Source: Enterobacter kobei
GTDB lineage: Bacteria; Pseudomonadota; Gammaproteobacteria; Enterobacterales; Enterobacteriaceae
Length of the DNA: 64,000 nt
Direction: 5' to 3'
Assembly: GCF_001729765.1 (NCBI RefSeq)
Contig: NZ_CP017181.1
Location: 2,604,001-2,668,000 of the forward strand
Shown in pieces: positions 46,108 to 55,370 of this stretch. The notes beneath the pieces were generated by a model. It had not been told where the DNA came from. It was given only the letters and a program-made list of their open reading frames with translations, and searched no databases. Numbering within the stretch: position 1 is the stretch's first letter; each line of letters opens with the position of its first letter. The position numbers and the translations under genes are program-made.

Positions 46108-46404
46108 ATGATACCCGTAAATGAAAAGCTAGCGATCATACGTGAGTCAGAACGTATGAATAGGAAAGAATTCAGTGACTTAACAGGCGTTCCATACAGC
46201 TCTCTTTCGAGTTACGAGAAGGGTGTAAAAGATATGGGCATACAGGCGGTGATGAAGATTTTGAATCATCCTCAGTTCAAAAAATACACTATGTGGTTCA
46301 TGACAGAGACGATATCACCTGAAGCTGGGCAGATTGCACCGGCTCTCGCGCACTTTGGGCAGCAGACAACAACGTCATCCCACTCAGACCAGAAAACTGG
46401 CTAA
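46108..46404 (+). CDS. C: P2 C-like immunity repressor
   Basis: The 98-aa protein has an N-terminal helix-turn-helix (NRKEFSDLTGVPYSSLSSYEKG) and the P2 C-type C-terminus (PQFKKYTMWFMTE...GQIAPALAHFGQ...HSDQKTG). It keeps the early promoter shut in lysogeny. ATG 46108 gives near P2 length; a GTG at 46096 is possible. Confidence 0.93.
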   Translation: MIPVNEKLAIIRESERMNRKEFSDLTGVPYSSLSSYEKGVKDMGIQAVMKILNHPQFKKYTMWFMTETISPEAGQIAPALAHFGQQTTTSSHSDQKTG

Positions 46405-46467
46405 CTATTTATGGCGCTTATTTGTGCAGTAAATGCACAGTTAGTTTTTGCTATTTAAATCAGGAAA

Positions 46468-47511
46468 TTGAAGTACGCAGTAACATCATCGGGAGGCTTT
46501 ACGTCTGTTAAAAAGCTCGATGATGGTCGATATGAAGTGGACATTAGACCGACTGGGCGTAACGGAAAACGCATCCGTCGGAAGTTCGACAAGAAAAGCG
46601 AGGCGATGGCTTTTGAAAAGCATACTCAATATAACCATCACTCAAAGGAATGGCTTTCAAAACCAACGGACAAACGCCAATTGTCGGAACTGAAAGAGTT
46701 ATGGTGGAAGCTGAAAGGTAAACATGAGGAGCACGGTCAATCGTATCTCAGGAAAATTGAGCGTTTCGAAACGATGACCGGAAATCCGTGCGCTTTCCAG
46801 ATCACCAAGAGCCTGATAACGCAATATTGTGCTCAACGCCGGGGTGAAGGTATTAAGCCAACTACCATCAACCGCGACCTGATCACGCTAGGTGGGATGT
46901 TCACAACCCTGATTGAGTCAGAACTGTATAACGGTGAACATCCATTCAGGGGATTCAAAAAACTGAAAGAGCAGACAGCCGAAACGGGCTATCTCACTCT
47001 TGAGGAAATTGACGCCTTACTTGCTGCGCTCTCAGGTGATAATCGTAAAATTGCGGTTTTGTGTTTGAGTACCGGGGCAAGATGGGGAGAAGCTGCGCGA
47101 TTGAAGGCGGAGAATGTGATTCATAACCGGGTGTCTTTCGTTAAGACGAAAACCAACACACCGCGCACGGTCCCGATCTCTGATGACGTTGCGGCTTACA
47201 TAGTCGGCAAAGCACGAGGCTTTCTGTTTCCTGAGGCCAGTTATGCTGAATTCAGGCGAATCCTCAAAGCGGTTAAACCAGATTTACCGGCCGGGCAAGC
47301 GACACATGCGCTGCGACACACTTTCGCCACGCACTTTATGATTAACGGGGGAAACATCATCACACTGCAGAGGATCTTAGGTCATACGAAAATTGCGCAG
47401 ACAATGGTCTATGCGCACTTCGCTCCTCAGTACCTGCAGGACGCGATTTCGCTTAATCCGTTGAAGGGTGCTAATGGTGGTCAGAGTGTCCACAATGTGT
47501 CCACACCCTAG
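46468..47511 (+). CDS. int: P2-like integrase (tyrosine recombinase)
   Basis: The 347-aa tyrosine recombinase has catalytic Arg in STGARWGEA, His-x-x-Arg in HALRHTF, His in LGHTKI, and the nucleophile Tyr in TMVYAHFAP. The start is TTG 46468 after CAGGAAA; P2 Int would begin about ten codons later (VKKLDDGRYEVDIRPTGRNGKRIRRKF). It lies 83 bases from attR and is read rightward with C, as in P2. Confidence 0.95.
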   Translation: MKYAVTSSGGFTSVKKLDDGRYEVDIRPTGRNGKRIRRKFDKKSEAMAFEKHTQYNHHSKEWLSKPTDKRQLSELKELWWKLKGKHEEHGQSYLRKIERFETMTGNPCAFQITKSLITQYCAQRRGEGIKPTTINRDLITLGGMFTTLIESELYNGEHPFRGFKKLKEQTAETGYLTLEEIDALLAALSGDNRKIAVLCLSTGARWGEAARLKAENVIHNRVSFVKTKTNTPRTVPISDDVAAYIVGKARGFLFPEASYAEFRRILKAVKPDLPAGQATHALRHTFATHFMINGGNIITLQRILGHTKIAQTMVYAHFAPQYLQDAISLNPLKGANGGQSVHNVSTP

Positions 47512-47593
47512 CCGCTTTTTATGGCTTTTGACTGCTAGTAGTAAAACGTGAAGCCTTGTCTGGCGCGGCTTTCCAGCTACGCCAGACATTAAA

Positions 47594-47610
47594 AAGGCTC
47601 CCTCAGGAGC
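47594..47610. repeat. Prophage attR at the leuE terminator
   Basis: AAGGCTCCCTCAGGAGC repeats the attL core. With the flanking AAAA and CTTTCTT it is a full bidirectional terminator hairpin for leuE. Confidence 0.85.
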
Positions 47611-47621
47611 CTTTCTTCACA

Positions 47622-48257
47622 TCAATGCAGTGACGCTAACCGCGCCGCAAATCCGACAAACAGCAGCCCTATCAGCCCGTTCCCCAGCTTTGCCAGTTTC
47701 TTTTTGGTTTTCAGATAACGCGTGACAAACGCACCGGAGAAGATCAGAAAGCTCATGTACATAAAGCTAATCAACTCAAGCGTGGTGGCGAGGATCAGGA
47801 AAGAGGTCCCGGTATTTTGTGCATTCACGTCAATAAACTGCACAAAGAACGAAACGTAGAACAGAATCGCTTTTGGATTCGTCAGGCTCAGTACCAGGGC
47901 GCGTTTCATGATCATACTGGCAGGTTCAGTTCCGCTCTCGTGAGCATGATTCTGACGGTTAATCACCGACCAGAGCATTTTGCCGCCCAGCCAGAGTAAA
48001 TAGAAAGCACCCAGATAGCGTACGATATTAAACAGTACAGGCGTGGTCTGGATTAAAGCCGCGACACCGGCCCAGGCGAGAAACATCAGAACCGCATCGC
48101 CGATAAACACACCTGTGGCGGCAAGATATCCTTTTTTAACGCCGTGACCGATCCCGGTCTTCAACACAAACAGGGTATTCGGGCCCGGCACCAGCACAAT
48201 AAAAAATGCGCCAACAACATACGTCCAGAAATTCAGTACGCCAAACTCCGCAAACAC
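47622..48257 (-). CDS. leuE: LeuE, leucine efflux protein (RhtB/LysE family)
   Basis: The 211-aa inner-membrane exporter closely follows E. coli LeuE (212 aa): [33 protein letters not shown] start with the LysE-family PGPN motif, six membrane segments, and [24 protein letters not shown]. LeuE exports leucine and related amino acids. In the ancestral order it converges on yciI and shares the terminator in which the prophage lies. In E. coli K-12 leuE is elsewhere. Confidence 0.92.
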   Translation of the reverse strand: MFAEFGVLNFWTYVVGAFFIVLVPGPNTLFVLKTGIGHGVKKGYLAATGVFIGDAVLMFLAWAGVAALIQTTPVLFNIVRYLGAFYLLWLGGKMLWSVINRQNHAHESGTEPASMIMKRALVLSLTNPKAILFYVSFFVQFIDVNAQNTGTSFLILATTLELISFMYMSFLIFSGAFVTRYLKTKKKLAKLGNGLIGLLFVGFAARLASLH

Positions 48258-48363
48258 CTCTCCCTCCTTTTGCTAAACATCACCGGAATATCGCAGCAAT
48301 AACGATATTCTCTAAATAAGACACTATAAAATCAGCGGGCACCTTGCGGTGCCCTCAGGGTTT

Positions 48364-48537
48364 TCAGATATCCTGGACGGCGAACAGCAACGCGTTGCGG
48401 TGCCTGTTCAATCCACATTTTCTGATGGCGTGGATACGCATATTGCGGCGGGATTGTGCTTCCAGCCAACGAGCCTTACGACGACTCACCTGTCGCAACA
48501 TGCGCCAGCGCCCTACTTCTGTTCTACTGCGCTTCAT
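48364..48537 (-). CDS. yciY: YciY, small basic protein
   Basis: This 57-aa frame reads MKRSRTEVGRWRMLRQ at the start and NALLFAVQDI at the end, matching E. coli YciY in length and pattern. It is very Arg-rich with no membrane segment. It lies upstream of cls on the opposite strand, as in E. coli. Function unknown. Confidence 0.85.
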   Translation of the reverse strand: MKRSRTEVGRWRMLRQVSRRKARWLEAQSRRNMRIHAIRKCGLNRHRNALLFAVQDI

Positions 48538-48680
48538 GTCTACAACTCTTTCTCAAACAGAGCCGCCATTATAAACCCAACCCGGCAGCAAACCAGCGCT
48601 TTTACCTGGCGTTTTTATTTGCCAGATGAATCCTGATGCGTACACTCATAACAATACGCTTTCAAAAGGATTTTTTAACC

Positions 48681-50141
48681 ATGACAACCTTCTACACCGT
48701 GGTGAGTTGGCTGGTCATTTTGGGATACTGGCTGTTAATCGCGGGTGTGACATTACGCATCCTGATGAAGCGCAGAGCCGTACCCTCTGCCATGGCCTGG
48801 CTTCTGATCATTTACATCCTCCCGCTGGTGGGAATTATTGCCTATCTCTCTTTCGGTGAGCTTCATCTGGGTAAACGCCGGGCCGAGCGGGCGCGTGCCA
48901 TGTGGCCTTCCACCGCGAAGTGGCTTAACGATCTTAAAGCCTGCGAACATATCTTTGCCGAGGAGAACAGCAGCGTCGCCTCCTCGCTGTTTAAGCTCTG
49001 CGAACGGCGTCAGGGGATTGGCGGCGTTAAGGGGAACCAGCTCCAGCTTCTGACCTCCTCCGATGACGTGATGCAGGCGTTGATCCGCGATATCCAGCTT
49101 GCTCGCCATAACATTGAGATGGTGTTCTATATCTGGCAGCCCGGCGGCATGGCCGACCAGGTCGCTGAATCCCTGATGGCGGCCGCGCGTCGGGGGATCC
49201 ACTGCCGTCTGATGCTGGACTCCGCAGGCAGCGTGGCCTTTTTCCGCAGCCCCTGGGCAGGCATGATGCGTAATGCCGGTATCGAAGTGGTTGAGGCGCT
49301 AAAGGTAAATCTCCTGCGCGTCTTTCTGCGCCGGATGGACCTTCGCCAGCACCGTAAAATGATCATGATTGATAATTATATTGCCTACACCGGCAGTATG
49401 AACATGGTTGACCCGCGCTTCTTTAAACAGGACTCCGGCGTCGGGCAATGGGTGGATCTGATGGCACGAATGGAGGGGCCGATTGCCACCTCGATGGGAA
49501 TCGTGTACTCCTGCGACTGGGAGATAGAGACCGGCAAGCGTATTCTGCCGCCGCCGCCAGATGGCAACATCATGCCGTTTGAAGAGGCCAGCGGTCATAC
49601 TATTCATACCATTGCCTCCGGGCCGGGATTCCCGGAGGACTTAATTCATCAGGCGCTGCTGACGGCTACCTACTCAGCGCGTGAATATTTGATCATGACG
49701 ACGCCCTACTTCGTCCCCAGCGATGACCTGCTGCACGCGATCTGTACCGCAGCACAGCGTGGTGTCGATGTGAGTATCATTTTGCCCCGCAAAAATGACT
49801 CGCTTCTGGTGGGCTGGGCCAGCCGCGCCTTCTTTAGCGAACTGCTGGCCGCCGGGGTGAAAATATACCAGTTTGAAGGCGGGCTGCTGCACACCAAGAG
49901 CGTGCTTGTCGACGGCGAATTAAGCCTGGTGGGCACGGTAAACCTCGATATGCGCAGCCTGTGGCTGAACTTTGAAATCACCCTGGTGATTGATGACGCC
50001 GGATTTGGCGGTGACCTGGCGGCGGTGCAGGATGATTATATCTCCCGCTCGCGGCTGCTGGATGCCAGGCTGTGGGTAAAACGCCCGCTGTGGCAGAGAA
50101 TAGCTGAACGACTGTTTTACTTCTTTAGTCCGTTGCTGTAA
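48681..50141 (+). CDS. clsA: Cardiolipin synthase A
   Basis: The 486-aa enzyme joins two phosphatidylglycerols into cardiolipin at the inner membrane. It has two N-terminal membrane segments (about 5-25 and 38-58) and two phospholipase D motifs: HRKMIMID (about 224-231) and HTKSVLVD (about 404-411). Length equals E. coli ClsA. ATG 48681 was chosen by homology ([17 protein letters not shown]). yciU follows 33 bases later. Confidence 0.96.
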   Translation: MTTFYTVVSWLVILGYWLLIAGVTLRILMKRRAVPSAMAWLLIIYILPLVGIIAYLSFGELHLGKRRAERARAMWPSTAKWLNDLKACEHIFAEENSSVASSLFKLCERRQGIGGVKGNQLQLLTSSDDVMQALIRDIQLARHNIEMVFYIWQPGGMADQVAESLMAAARRGIHCRLMLDSAGSVAFFRSPWAGMMRNAGIEVVEALKVNLLRVFLRRMDLRQHRKMIMIDNYIAYTGSMNMVDPRFFKQDSGVGQWVDLMARMEGPIATSMGIVYSCDWEIETGKRILPPPPDGNIMPFEEASGHTIHTIASGPGFPEDLIHQALLTATYSAREYLIMTTPYFVPSDDLLHAICTAAQRGVDVSIILPRKNDSLLVGWASRAFFSELLAAGVKIYQFEGGLLHTKSVLVDGELSLVGTVNLDMRSLWLNFEITLVIDDAGFGGDLAAVQDDYISRSRLLDARLWVKRPLWQRIAERLFYFFSPLL

Positions 50142-50504
<363 letters not shown>

Positions 50505-50506
50505 TA

Positions 50507-50533
50507 AAAAAGGCTGCGATGGAAGCCTTTTTT
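50507..50533. terminator. Bidirectional terminator between yciU and the channel gene
   Basis: AAAAAAGGCT-GCGATGG-AAGCCTTTTTT lies between the converging genes with A and T tracts on both sides. Confidence 0.85.
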
Positions 50534-50535
50534 AT

Positions 50536-51372
50536 TTACTTCGGTAACTCGCTCCCACAACGGTTGCAAAACCGCGCGCTCTGCTCATGCTCACCCTGAT
50601 GACAGCGCGGACATTTACGCTGCGCTTTATGGCTTTGAAATGCACTGCTCATGTGCGTGGTAATTAACCCCGTCGGGATAGCAATCACCGAATACCCAAT
50701 CAGAATGAGCACGGATGCCACTATGCGCCCCAGCGGCGTATGGGGTGTGATATCACCGTACCCCACGGTCGTCACGGTCACGATAGCCCAGTAGACGGAT
50801 GCGTTGAGCGTTGTGAAGCCGTATTTGGGCCCTTCTATCAAATACATCAGCGCGCCGAAAACAATCATCACAATGGCAATAAACGAGTAAAACAGAATAA
50901 GCTGATGTCGTGCGCTAACGATGGCACTCCAGAATACGCGCAGCGACGGCATAAAACGCAGCAATTTAAGAATTCGCAATACGCGAATCACGCGCATGGC
51001 GCGCCAGGCGAAAACATAGTTGAGACTGATTTCTGGCCATAGCCACATGACATAGAGCGGCAGGATAGTCGCTAAATCGATAAAACCCCAGAAGCTGAAT
51101 ACGTACTTTGCCGGATTGGGCCAGCAAACGACCCGCAGAATATACTCAGCGGTAAAGACCAGGGTGATCGCCAGTTCAAGCCAGACAAAGGCATGCCATT
51201 CATCAAATGTCAGGTGATATTGTGTCCCGACACCGGATTCAATAAAGATGACAATGACGCTGAGTAACGCAAACAGCGCGCAGAGTCCCTCAAAACGGCG
51301 TCCCGATACCGTTTCTGGATCGAATAAAAGATGATAGAGCCGTCGACGGGCTGAAGTGAATAAACGCGACAC
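50536..51372 (-). CDS. Six-TM voltage-gated-type potassium channel, kch position
   Basis: The 278-aa channel has six membrane segments, an S4-like helix with spaced arginines (AWRAMRVIRVLRILKLLRF, about 118-136), and the selectivity filter TVTTVGYGD (about 205-213). It lacks the RCK domain that makes E. coli Kch 417 aa. Instead it ends in a short zinc ribbon, CPRCHQGEHEQSARFCNRCG (about 255-274). The start is set at GTG 51372 after GCGAGG; the longer ATG readings cross the opp terminator and the oppF end. It occupies the place of kch between yciU and oppF but is a different channel type. Confidence 0.85.
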   Translation of the reverse strand: MSRLFTSARRRLYHLLFDPETVSGRRFEGLCALFALLSVIVIFIESGVGTQYHLTFDEWHAFVWLELAITLVFTAEYILRVVCWPNPAKYVFSFWGFIDLATILPLYVMWLWPEISLNYVFAWRAMRVIRVLRILKLLRFMPSLRVFWSAIVSARHQLILFYSFIAIVMIVFGALMYLIEGPKYGFTTLNASVYWAIVTVTTVGYGDITPHTPLGRIVASVLILIGYSVIAIPTGLITTHMSSAFQSHKAQRKCPRCHQGEHEQSARFCNRCGSELPK

Positions 51373-51386
51373 GGTAACCTCGCAAT

Positions 51387-51412
51387 AAATAAGGGCTGAC
51401 ATCATGTCAGCC
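51387..51412 (-). terminator. Terminator of the opp operon
   Basis: AAGGGCTGACAT and its complement form a near-perfect 12-bp hairpin just after oppF, followed on the minus strand by TTATTTATT. Confidence 0.8.
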
Positions 51413-51419
51413 CTTGCGA

Positions 51420-52424
51420 TTATAACGGGTCTACTTTCAGGCAGGAAACCGCATGTCGGAAACTGCCTTCCAGAACCGGTCGTGTTTTCGCACATTCCGG
51501 CCCGGCCATCGGGCAGCGCGTACGGAAGACGCAACCTGACGGCGGGTTAATTGGTGAAGGCAATTCTCCTTCGAGAAGCTGGATCGTTTTATTTTTCTCC
51601 AGATCGGGATCGGGGATGGGTACTGCAGACATCAGTGCTTTGGTGTAAGGGTGCAGCGGATTGTGGTACACCTCATCATACGTGCCCAGCTCCACGGCAT
51701 GACCCAGATACATCACCAGTACACGGTCAGAAATGTGTTTTACCACGGCCAGATCGTGCGCAATGAAGATCAGCGACAGCCCCATCTCGCGCTGCAGCTT
51801 CTGCAGCAGGTTAACCACCTGCGCCTGAATGGAAACGTCCAGCGCGGAAACCGGTTCATCACAGATAATCAGCTTCGGCTCAAGGATCAGCGCACGCGCA
51901 ATACCAATTCGCTGACACTGACCGCCGGAGAATTCGTGCGGATAACGGTTAATGAGGTTAGGCAACAGCCCCACTTTCAGCATCATCGCCTTTACGCGGT
52001 CACGGACTTCCTGACGCGGCATCTTAGGATGATAGGTGCGCAGCGGCTCGGCAATAATCTCTCCGATGGTCATACGCGGGTTAAGTGATGCCAGCGGATC
52101 CTGGAAAATCATCTGGATGTCGCTTCGCACGTCGCGCCACTCGTCGGGCTTCATCCCCAGAAGGTCTTTACCCAGCCACGCCACTTTTCCGTCGGTAGCT
52201 TTGACCAGGCCGATTATGGCACGTGCGAAAGTGGATTTCCCACAGCCGGACTCGCCCACGACCCCCAGGGTCTCCCCCTCGTACAGACGCAGGGTGACGC
52301 CATCCACGGCTTTCAGGGTTTTCGGCGGCTGCCAGAACCACTGTTTACCATCCTTAATATCGAAATGCACCTTAAGGTCAGCGATTTCGAGCAGCACATT
52401 GCGTTTTTCATCTAATGCGTTCAT
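51420..52424 (-). CDS. oppF: OppF, oligopeptide ABC transporter ATPase
   Basis: The 334-aa ATPase has Walker A GESGCGKST (about 58-66), signature FSGGQCQRIGIARAL, and Walker B LIICDEPVSALD. The C-terminal oligopeptide/dipeptide extension carries cysteines in SGCVFRTRCPMAGPEC, which bind an iron-sulfur cluster in OppDF-type ATPases. It pairs with OppD. The start overlaps the oppD stop by 4 bases. Confidence 0.96.
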   Translation of the reverse strand: MNALDEKRNVLLEIADLKVHFDIKDGKQWFWQPPKTLKAVDGVTLRLYEGETLGVVGESGCGKSTFARAIIGLVKATDGKVAWLGKDLLGMKPDEWRDVRSDIQMIFQDPLASLNPRMTIGEIIAEPLRTYHPKMPRQEVRDRVKAMMLKVGLLPNLINRYPHEFSGGQCQRIGIARALILEPKLIICDEPVSALDVSIQAQVVNLLQKLQREMGLSLIFIAHDLAVVKHISDRVLVMYLGHAVELGTYDEVYHNPLHPYTKALMSAVPIPDPDLEKNKTIQLLEGELPSPINPPSGCVFRTRCPMAGPECAKTRPVLEGSFRHAVSCLKVDPL

Positions 52425-53434
52425 ACCAGCTCCTCCTGCGGCTTAAAGCAGGCGCGCAGACGGCCTGGTGCAAATGCTTCCAGCGGCGGCGCGCTGTTGC
52501 AGATTTCCATCGCATGCGGACAGCGTGGCTGGAACGGACAGCCTTTTGGCAGACGCAGCAGGTTTGGCGGGTTGCCCGGAATGGTGAGCAGGGATTCCCC
52601 TTCCGCATCAAGCCGCGGCACCGCGTTCAGCAGGCCAATGGAGTATGGATGGGCAGGCTGATAGAACACGTCACGCGCTTTGCCGTATTCCATCGTACGA
52701 CCGGCATACATCACCAGTACTTTGTCACAGATACCGGCAACAACACCCAGATCGTGGGTAATCATGATAATCGCCGTGTTGAACTCACGCTTAAGCTCGT
52801 TCAGCAGGGTCATGATTTGCGCCTGAACGGTAACGTCCAGTGCGGTAGTCGGTTCATCGGCAATCAGCAGTTTTGGCCGGCACAGCAGTGCCATAGCAAT
52901 CATCACGCGCTGACGCATACCGCCGGAGAATTCGTGAGGAAACATGCGCATGCGCTTACGCGCTTCCGGCATTTTTACCGCATCCAGCATTTTGACGGAT
53001 TCCTCAAACGCTTCCGCTTTCCCCAGACCTTTATGCAGCATCAGGACTTCCATCAGCTGCTCACCGACGCGCATATACGGGTTCAGCGAGGTCATCGGGT
53101 CCTGGAAAATCATCGAAATCTGCTCGGCACGCAGCTTGTTCAGCTCGTGCTCCGGCAGGTTGAGGATTTCGCGACCATTGAATTTTGCGGAACCGCCAAT
53201 CACACCGTTAGATGCCAGCAGGCCCATCAACGCAAAGGCGGTCTGGGATTTTCCGGAGCCGGATTCACCGACAATCCCAAGCGTTTCACCCGCGCTCAGG
53301 TTGAAGTTGAGATCGTTGACGGCGGTAACATCCCCGTCAGGGGTTTTAAAGGTCACACGGAGGTCTTTTACGTCCAGCAGAAGATTGCTCTGCTGTTGCG
53401 CCTGTGGCGCAGTGGCCGTTTCAATAATTGTCAT
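52421..53434 (-). CDS. oppD: OppD, oligopeptide ABC transporter ATPase
   Basis: The 337-aa ATPase has Walker A GESGSGKSQ (about 56-64), signature FSGGMRQRVMIAMAL, and Walker B LLIADEPTTALDV, plus the C-terminal CPFQPRCPHAMEIC cluster motif. With OppF it powers peptide import. Confidence 0.96.
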   Translation of the reverse strand: MTIIETATAPQAQQQSNLLLDVKDLRVTFKTPDGDVTAVNDLNFNLSAGETLGIVGESGSGKSQTAFALMGLLASNGVIGGSAKFNGREILNLPEHELNKLRAEQISMIFQDPMTSLNPYMRVGEQLMEVLMLHKGLGKAEAFEESVKMLDAVKMPEARKRMRMFPHEFSGGMRQRVMIAMALLCRPKLLIADEPTTALDVTVQAQIMTLLNELKREFNTAIIMITHDLGVVAGICDKVLVMYAGRTMEYGKARDVFYQPAHPYSIGLLNAVPRLDAEGESLLTIPGNPPNLLRLPKGCPFQPRCPHAMEICNSAPPLEAFAPGRLRACFKPQEELV

Positions 53435-53445
53435 GACGGCGCTCC

Positions 53446-54354
53446 TTAACGGTCTTTCGGGTCGAGGGCATCACGCAGGCCATCGCCGATAAAGTTGAAA
53501 CAAAACAGTGTGACCACCAGGAAACCCGCCGGGTAGAGCAACAGCCACGGTGACACTTCCATCGAGTTTGCACCATCGCTCAACAGCGCGCCCCAGCTGC
53601 TCAGTGGTTCCTGCGTACCCAGCCCCAGGAAGCTGAGGAAGGATTCAAACAGGATCATGCTTGGCACCAGCAGTGAGGCATAGACCACAACCACCCCCAG
53701 CACGTTAGGAACAATATGGCGAACCACGATATTTCGGGTAGATACGCCACCAACCTGCGCGGCTTCGATAAATTCTTTACGTTTCAGGCTCAGCGTCTGG
53801 CCGCGTACGATACGCGCCATATCCAGCCAGGAAACCATCCCGATGGCCACGAAAATCAACAGAATGTTCTGGCCGAAGAAGGTCACCAGCAGAATGACGA
53901 AGAACATAAACGGGAAGGAGTTCAGGATTTCCAGCAAACGCATCATCACTGAGTCCACTTTGCCGCCAAGGTAGCCGGAAAGTGAGCCGTAGAGCGTACC
54001 CAGAATTACCGCCACCAGCGCGGCGGCGATACCGACCATCAACGAGATACGCCCCCCAATCGCGACGCGCACCAGCAGATCACGGCCGGATGAGTCGGTC
54101 CCGAAATAGTGACCGGATTCCATATCCGGCGCGCTGGACATCATGCCCCAGTCCGTATCGAAATAGGTAAATTGCGACAGCATCGGTGCCAGGGTCACAA
54201 ACAGCGCGATGATCACCAGAACCACCAGACTGGCGACGGCGGCACGGTTGTGCATAAAGCGACGGCGTGCATCCTGCCAGAGACTACGACCTTCCACTTC
54301 CAGTTTTTCACTGAAGTTTTCCAGCGCCTCGCTGTTTTTCTTACTCAACATCAT
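53446..54354 (-). CDS. oppC: OppC, oligopeptide transporter permease
   Basis: The 302-aa permease has six membrane segments and the EAA loop (EFIEAAQVGGVSTRNIVVRHIVPN, about 190-213) that contacts the ATPases. The long cytosolic N-terminus (MMLSKKNSEALENFSEKLEVEG) matches E. coli OppC. Confidence 0.96.
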   Translation of the reverse strand: MMLSKKNSEALENFSEKLEVEGRSLWQDARRRFMHNRAAVASLVVLVIIALFVTLAPMLSQFTYFDTDWGMMSSAPDMESGHYFGTDSSGRDLLVRVAIGGRISLMVGIAAALVAVILGTLYGSLSGYLGGKVDSVMMRLLEILNSFPFMFFVILLVTFFGQNILLIFVAIGMVSWLDMARIVRGQTLSLKRKEFIEAAQVGGVSTRNIVVRHIVPNVLGVVVVYASLLVPSMILFESFLSFLGLGTQEPLSSWGALLSDGANSMEVSPWLLLYPAGFLVVTLFCFNFIGDGLRDALDPKDR

Positions 54355-54366
54355 GGCGTGCTCCAG

Positions 54367-55287
54367 TTAGTAACGGATTTTCGGGTCGATGACGGCATAC
54401 AGCACATCAACGATCGCGTTAAAGAGAATGGTGAGCGCACCAACGAGGATCGTCAGGCTCAGTACCAGCGAATAGTCGCGGTTGAGCGCGCCGTTAACGA
54501 ACAGCTGACCAATGCCCGGCAGGCCGTAGATGGTTTCGATAACCATCGAGCCCGTGATGATCCCAACGAATGCAGGCCCCATATAGGAGAGCACCGGCAG
54601 CAGCGCCGGCTTGAGCGCATGGCGGAAGATAATCCGGCGCATCGGCAGCCCTTTCGCGCGCGCGGTGCGGATGAAGTTCGAATGCAGCACTTCGATCATA
54701 GAACCACGGGTGATACGCGCGATACTGGCGATATAGGCCAGAGATAATGCCACCATTGGCAAAATCATGAACTTCAGAGCCCCGCCGTTCCAGCCGCCGC
54801 CAGGCAGCCACTTCAGCGTAATGGCAAATATCATCACCAGTAATGGCGCGACAACGAAGCTGGGTATCACTACCCCGGTCATTGCCACCCCCATTACGGC
54901 ATAATCCCATTTGGTATTTTGTCTGAGCGCGGCGATAACGCCTGCGGTGACCCCGAGAACGACGGCCAGAATGAATGCCGCAGCACCCAGTTTTGCCGAA
55001 ACCGGGAAGCTGGAGGCCACCAGGTCGTTTACGGAATAGTCTTTATATTTAAATGACGGTCCAAAATCACCGTGCGCCAGCTGCTTCAAATAATTGAAGT
55101 ATTGGGTAGTGATGGGATCGTTTAAGTGATACTTCGCCTCGATATTCGCCATAACTTCCGGCGGCAGCGTACGTTCACCGGTAAATGGACTTCCCGGTGC
55201 GAGACGCATCATAAAGAAGGAAATCGTAATTAGAATAAATAACGTTGGTATCGCTTCTAGACAGCGACGCAGGATAAATTTCAACAT
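54367..55287 (-). CDS. oppB: OppB, oligopeptide transporter permease
   Basis: The 306-aa permease forms the channel with OppC. It has an N-terminal segment MLKFILRRCLEAIPTLFILITISFFMMRLAPGSPF and the EAA-type loop FIRTARAKGLPMRRIIFRHALKPA. It sits 12 bases upstream of oppC in the operon. Confidence 0.96.
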   Translation of the reverse strand: MLKFILRRCLEAIPTLFILITISFFMMRLAPGSPFTGERTLPPEVMANIEAKYHLNDPITTQYFNYLKQLAHGDFGPSFKYKDYSVNDLVASSFPVSAKLGAAAFILAVVLGVTAGVIAALRQNTKWDYAVMGVAMTGVVIPSFVVAPLLVMIFAITLKWLPGGGWNGGALKFMILPMVALSLAYIASIARITRGSMIEVLHSNFIRTARAKGLPMRRIIFRHALKPALLPVLSYMGPAFVGIITGSMVIETIYGLPGIGQLFVNGALNRDYSLVLSLTILVGALTILFNAIVDVLYAVIDPKIRY

Positions 55288-55370
55288 TGCCCGTACCTTC
55301 TGGCGTGTGCCTGATGAATGTTACAAAGTAGACACAGTGGGGCAAGCCAGGCTCACCCCACGTATTGCCA

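Noticed and set aside
52415..53449. 344-aa open frame opposite oppD
   Set aside because: Antisense shadow of oppD, His/Gln/Arg-rich translation typical of reversed coding DNA.
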